This document shows, piece after piece, positions 62,631-64,000 of a stretch of 64,000 bases of DNA; the stretch's first letter is position 1, and each line of letters begins with the position of its first letter. The stretch comes from Salipiger sp. CCB-MM3 (GTDB lineage Bacteria > Pseudomonadota > Alphaproteobacteria > Rhodobacterales > Rhodobacteraceae). The notes under the pieces are model-generated. The model was not told the origin of the DNA, made no database searches, and saw only the letters and a program-made list of their open reading frames with translations. Location of the stretch: contig NZ_CP014595.1 of assembly GCF_001687105.1 (NCBI RefSeq), positions 2,078,501-2,142,500 of the forward strand. Direction: 5' to 3'. The position numbers and the translations under genes are program-made.

Positions 62631-64000
62631 ATGCCAGAGTTCCAGAAGATTCTCATCGCCAACAGGGGCGAGATCGCGATCCGCATCATGCGCGCCGCGA
62701 ACGAGATGGGGAAGAAGACGGTCGCCGTCTATGCCGAAGAAGACAAGCTGGGGCTCCACCGTTTCAAGGCCGACGAGGCCTATCGCATCGGTGAGGGGCT
62801 GGGCCCCGTGGCGGCCTATCTGTCGATCCCCGAGATCATCCGCGTTGCCAAGGAATCGGGCGCCGACGCGATCCATCCGGGCTATGGCCTGCTGTCCGAG
62901 AATCCCGAGTTCGTCGATGCCTGCGTCGAGGCAGGCATCACCTTCATCGGACCCAAGGCGGAAACCATGCGCGCGCTTGGCGACAAGGCCAGCGCCCGCA
63001 AAGTGGCGGTCGAGGCCGGGGTGCCGGTGATTCCCGCGACCGAGGTGCTGGGCGATGATTTTGCCGCGATCACCAAGGAAGCCGAAGAGATCGGCTATCC
63101 GCTGATGCTCAAGGCCAGCTGGGGCGGCGGCGGGCGCGGCATGCGCCCGATCGAGTCGTCGAAGGAACTGAAAGAGAAGGTGCTCGAAGGGCGGCGCGAG
63201 GCCGAGGCGGCCTTTGGCAACGGCGAGGGCTATCTCGAGAAGATGATCATCCGCGCCCGCCACGTCGAGGTGCAGATCCTCGGCGACAAGCAGGGCAACA
63301 TCTATCACCTCTACGAGCGTGACTGCTCGGTGCAGCGCCGCAACCAGAAGGTCGTGGAGCGCGCACCCGCGCCCTATCTGTCCGAGGCGCAGCGCGAAGA
63401 GCTTTGCGAACTGGGCCGCAAGATCTGCGCTCATGTGAACTATGAATGCGCGGGCACCGTCGAGTTCCTGATGGATATGGACAGCGGCAAGTTTTACTTC
63501 ATCGAGGTGAACCCGCGCGTGCAGGTCGAGCACACCGTCACCGAAGAAGTGACTGGCATCGACATCGTGCAGGCGCAGATCATGATCGCCGAGGGCAAGA
63601 GCCTTGCAGAGGCCACCGGCAAGGCCAGCCAATACGACGTGCGCCTCACCGGCCACGCGCTGCAGACGCGGATCACCACCGAGGATCCGACCAACAACTT
63701 CATCCCCGACTATGGCCGCATCACCGCCTACCGCTCGGCCACCGGCATGGGCATCCGCCTCGATGGCGGCACGGCTTATGCGGGCGGGGTGATCACCCGC
63801 TATTACGACTCGCTGCTGGTGAAGGTGACCGCCAAGGCGCCGACGCCCGAGAAGGCCATCGCCCGCATGGACCGCGCCCTGCGCGAGTTCCGTATTCGCG
63901 GCGTGAGCACGAACATCGACTTCGTGATCAACCTGCTCAAGCACCCGGTGTTCCTGAACAACCAGTACACCACGAAGTTCATCGACACGACGCCCGAGCT
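62631..64000 (+). CDS. pyc: Pyruvate carboxylase, N-terminal biotin-carboxylase part (runs off window)
   Basis: First 456 codons. The biotin carboxylase domain is complete or nearly so: KILIANRGEIAIRIMRAA, GPVAAYLSIPEI, HPGYGLLSENPEFV, GDKASARKVA, LKASWGGGGRGMR, YLEKMIIRARHVEVQIL, ERDCSVQRRNQKVVE, FIEVNPRVQVEHTVTEEVTG, and the FRIRGVSTNIDFV block. The AAAF-GNGEGYLEKM and VERAPAPYLSEA wording is that of single-chain pyruvate carboxylase. It makes oxaloacetate from pyruvate. GAGGAAG precedes the ATG. The carboxyltransferase and biotin domains lie outside. Confidence 0.94.
   Translation, partial: MPEFQKILIANRGEIAIRIMRAANEMGKKTVAVYAEEDKLGLHRFKADEAYRIGEGLGPVAAYLSIPEIIRVAKESGADAIHPGYGLLSENPEFVDACVEAGITFIGPKAETMRALGDKASARKVAVEAGVPVIPATEVLGDDFAAITKEAEEIGYPLMLKASWGGGGRGMRPIESSKELKEKVLEGRREAEAAFGNGEGYLEKMIIRARHVEVQILGDKQGNIYHLYERDCSVQRRNQKVVERAPAPYLSEAQREELCELGRKICAHVNYECAGTVEFLMDMDSGKFYFIEVNPRVQVEHTVTEEVTGIDIVQAQIMIAEGKSLAEATGKASQYDVRLTGHALQTRITTEDPTNNFIPDYGRITAYRSATGMGIRLDGGTAYAGGVITRYYDSLLVKVTAKAPTPEKAIARMDRALREFRIRGVSTNIDFVINLLKHPVFLNNQYTTKFIDTTPE

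Overview
The window is GC-rich, densely coded chromosome from an alphaproteobacterium of the order Rhodobacterales, most likely a Roseobacter-group marine bacterium. The support is an archaeal/alphaproteobacterial class I lysyl-tRNA synthetase, a methylsuccinyl-CoA dehydrogenase of the ethylmalonyl-CoA pathway, a plcP/agt-type lipid-remodelling cluster, a TRAP transporter, and a family of short oriented 3' elements of the kind I associate with roseobacter genomes. I see no prophage, transposase, CRISPR array or rRNA. Three tRNA genes are present (one Trp, two identical Gly).

Left part (1-13.4 kb) is accessory catabolism with its own regulators. It holds a truncated TRAP solute-binding protein with a MarR regulator, a flavoprotein aromatic hydroxylase with a divergent MarR regulator, and a persulfide-dioxygenase-like metallo-hydrolase behind an ATTC-N8-GAAT operator. 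Then comes an unusual pyrimidine-type (Rut-like) locus. A RutA-like oxygenase, an amidase, a RutF-type flavin reductase and a cysteine hydrolase run leftward. A GntR/UTRA regulator sits in the middle. An MFS carrier and then a 66-aa protein, a second amidase and a RutE-like nitroreductase run rightward. GTCCGGAC-centred palindromes stand before all the transcription units, so the locus looks like one regulon. It keeps RutA, RutE and RutF relatives but lacks RutC, RutD and the RutG permease and has two amidases, which suggests a substrate other than plain uracil.

Middle part (13.6-35 kb) is mostly housekeeping: pheT, an EF-hand protein, an AhpD-like protein, mcd, a TauE-type exporter, a PPC/DUF296 protein, an esterase and tRNA-Trp. 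A tight five-gene lipid cluster follows (PlcP-like phosphoesterase, Agt-like GT21 glycosyltransferase, DedA protein, GT2 transferase, CDP-alcohol phosphatidyltransferase), which fits phospholipid turnover and glycolipid replacement. After it come a DUF2892 gene behind a second ATTC-N8-GAAT operator, a cold-shock gene, ettA, nadD, a PBP4-type carboxypeptidase, a TerB-like protein and class I lysS.

Right part (35-64 kb) holds a large beta-helix protein, an orphan ParA with an uncharacterised partner, transaldolase, priA, an Lrp regulator divergent from an ornithine-decarboxylase-like gene, an orphan molybdenum hydroxylase large subunit, and a histidine operon split in two (hisBHA and hisFE) around a block with a UshA-like nucleotidase, tetR, pyrD, an ArsC-like protein and an RlmL-like methyltransferase. 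It ends with two tRNA-Gly genes, uvrD, an unknown conserved protein, and the 5' part of pyruvate carboxylase behind two inverted RamB/ScfR-type boxes.

Functions are assigned from recognisable motifs and family memory only; no database search was run.
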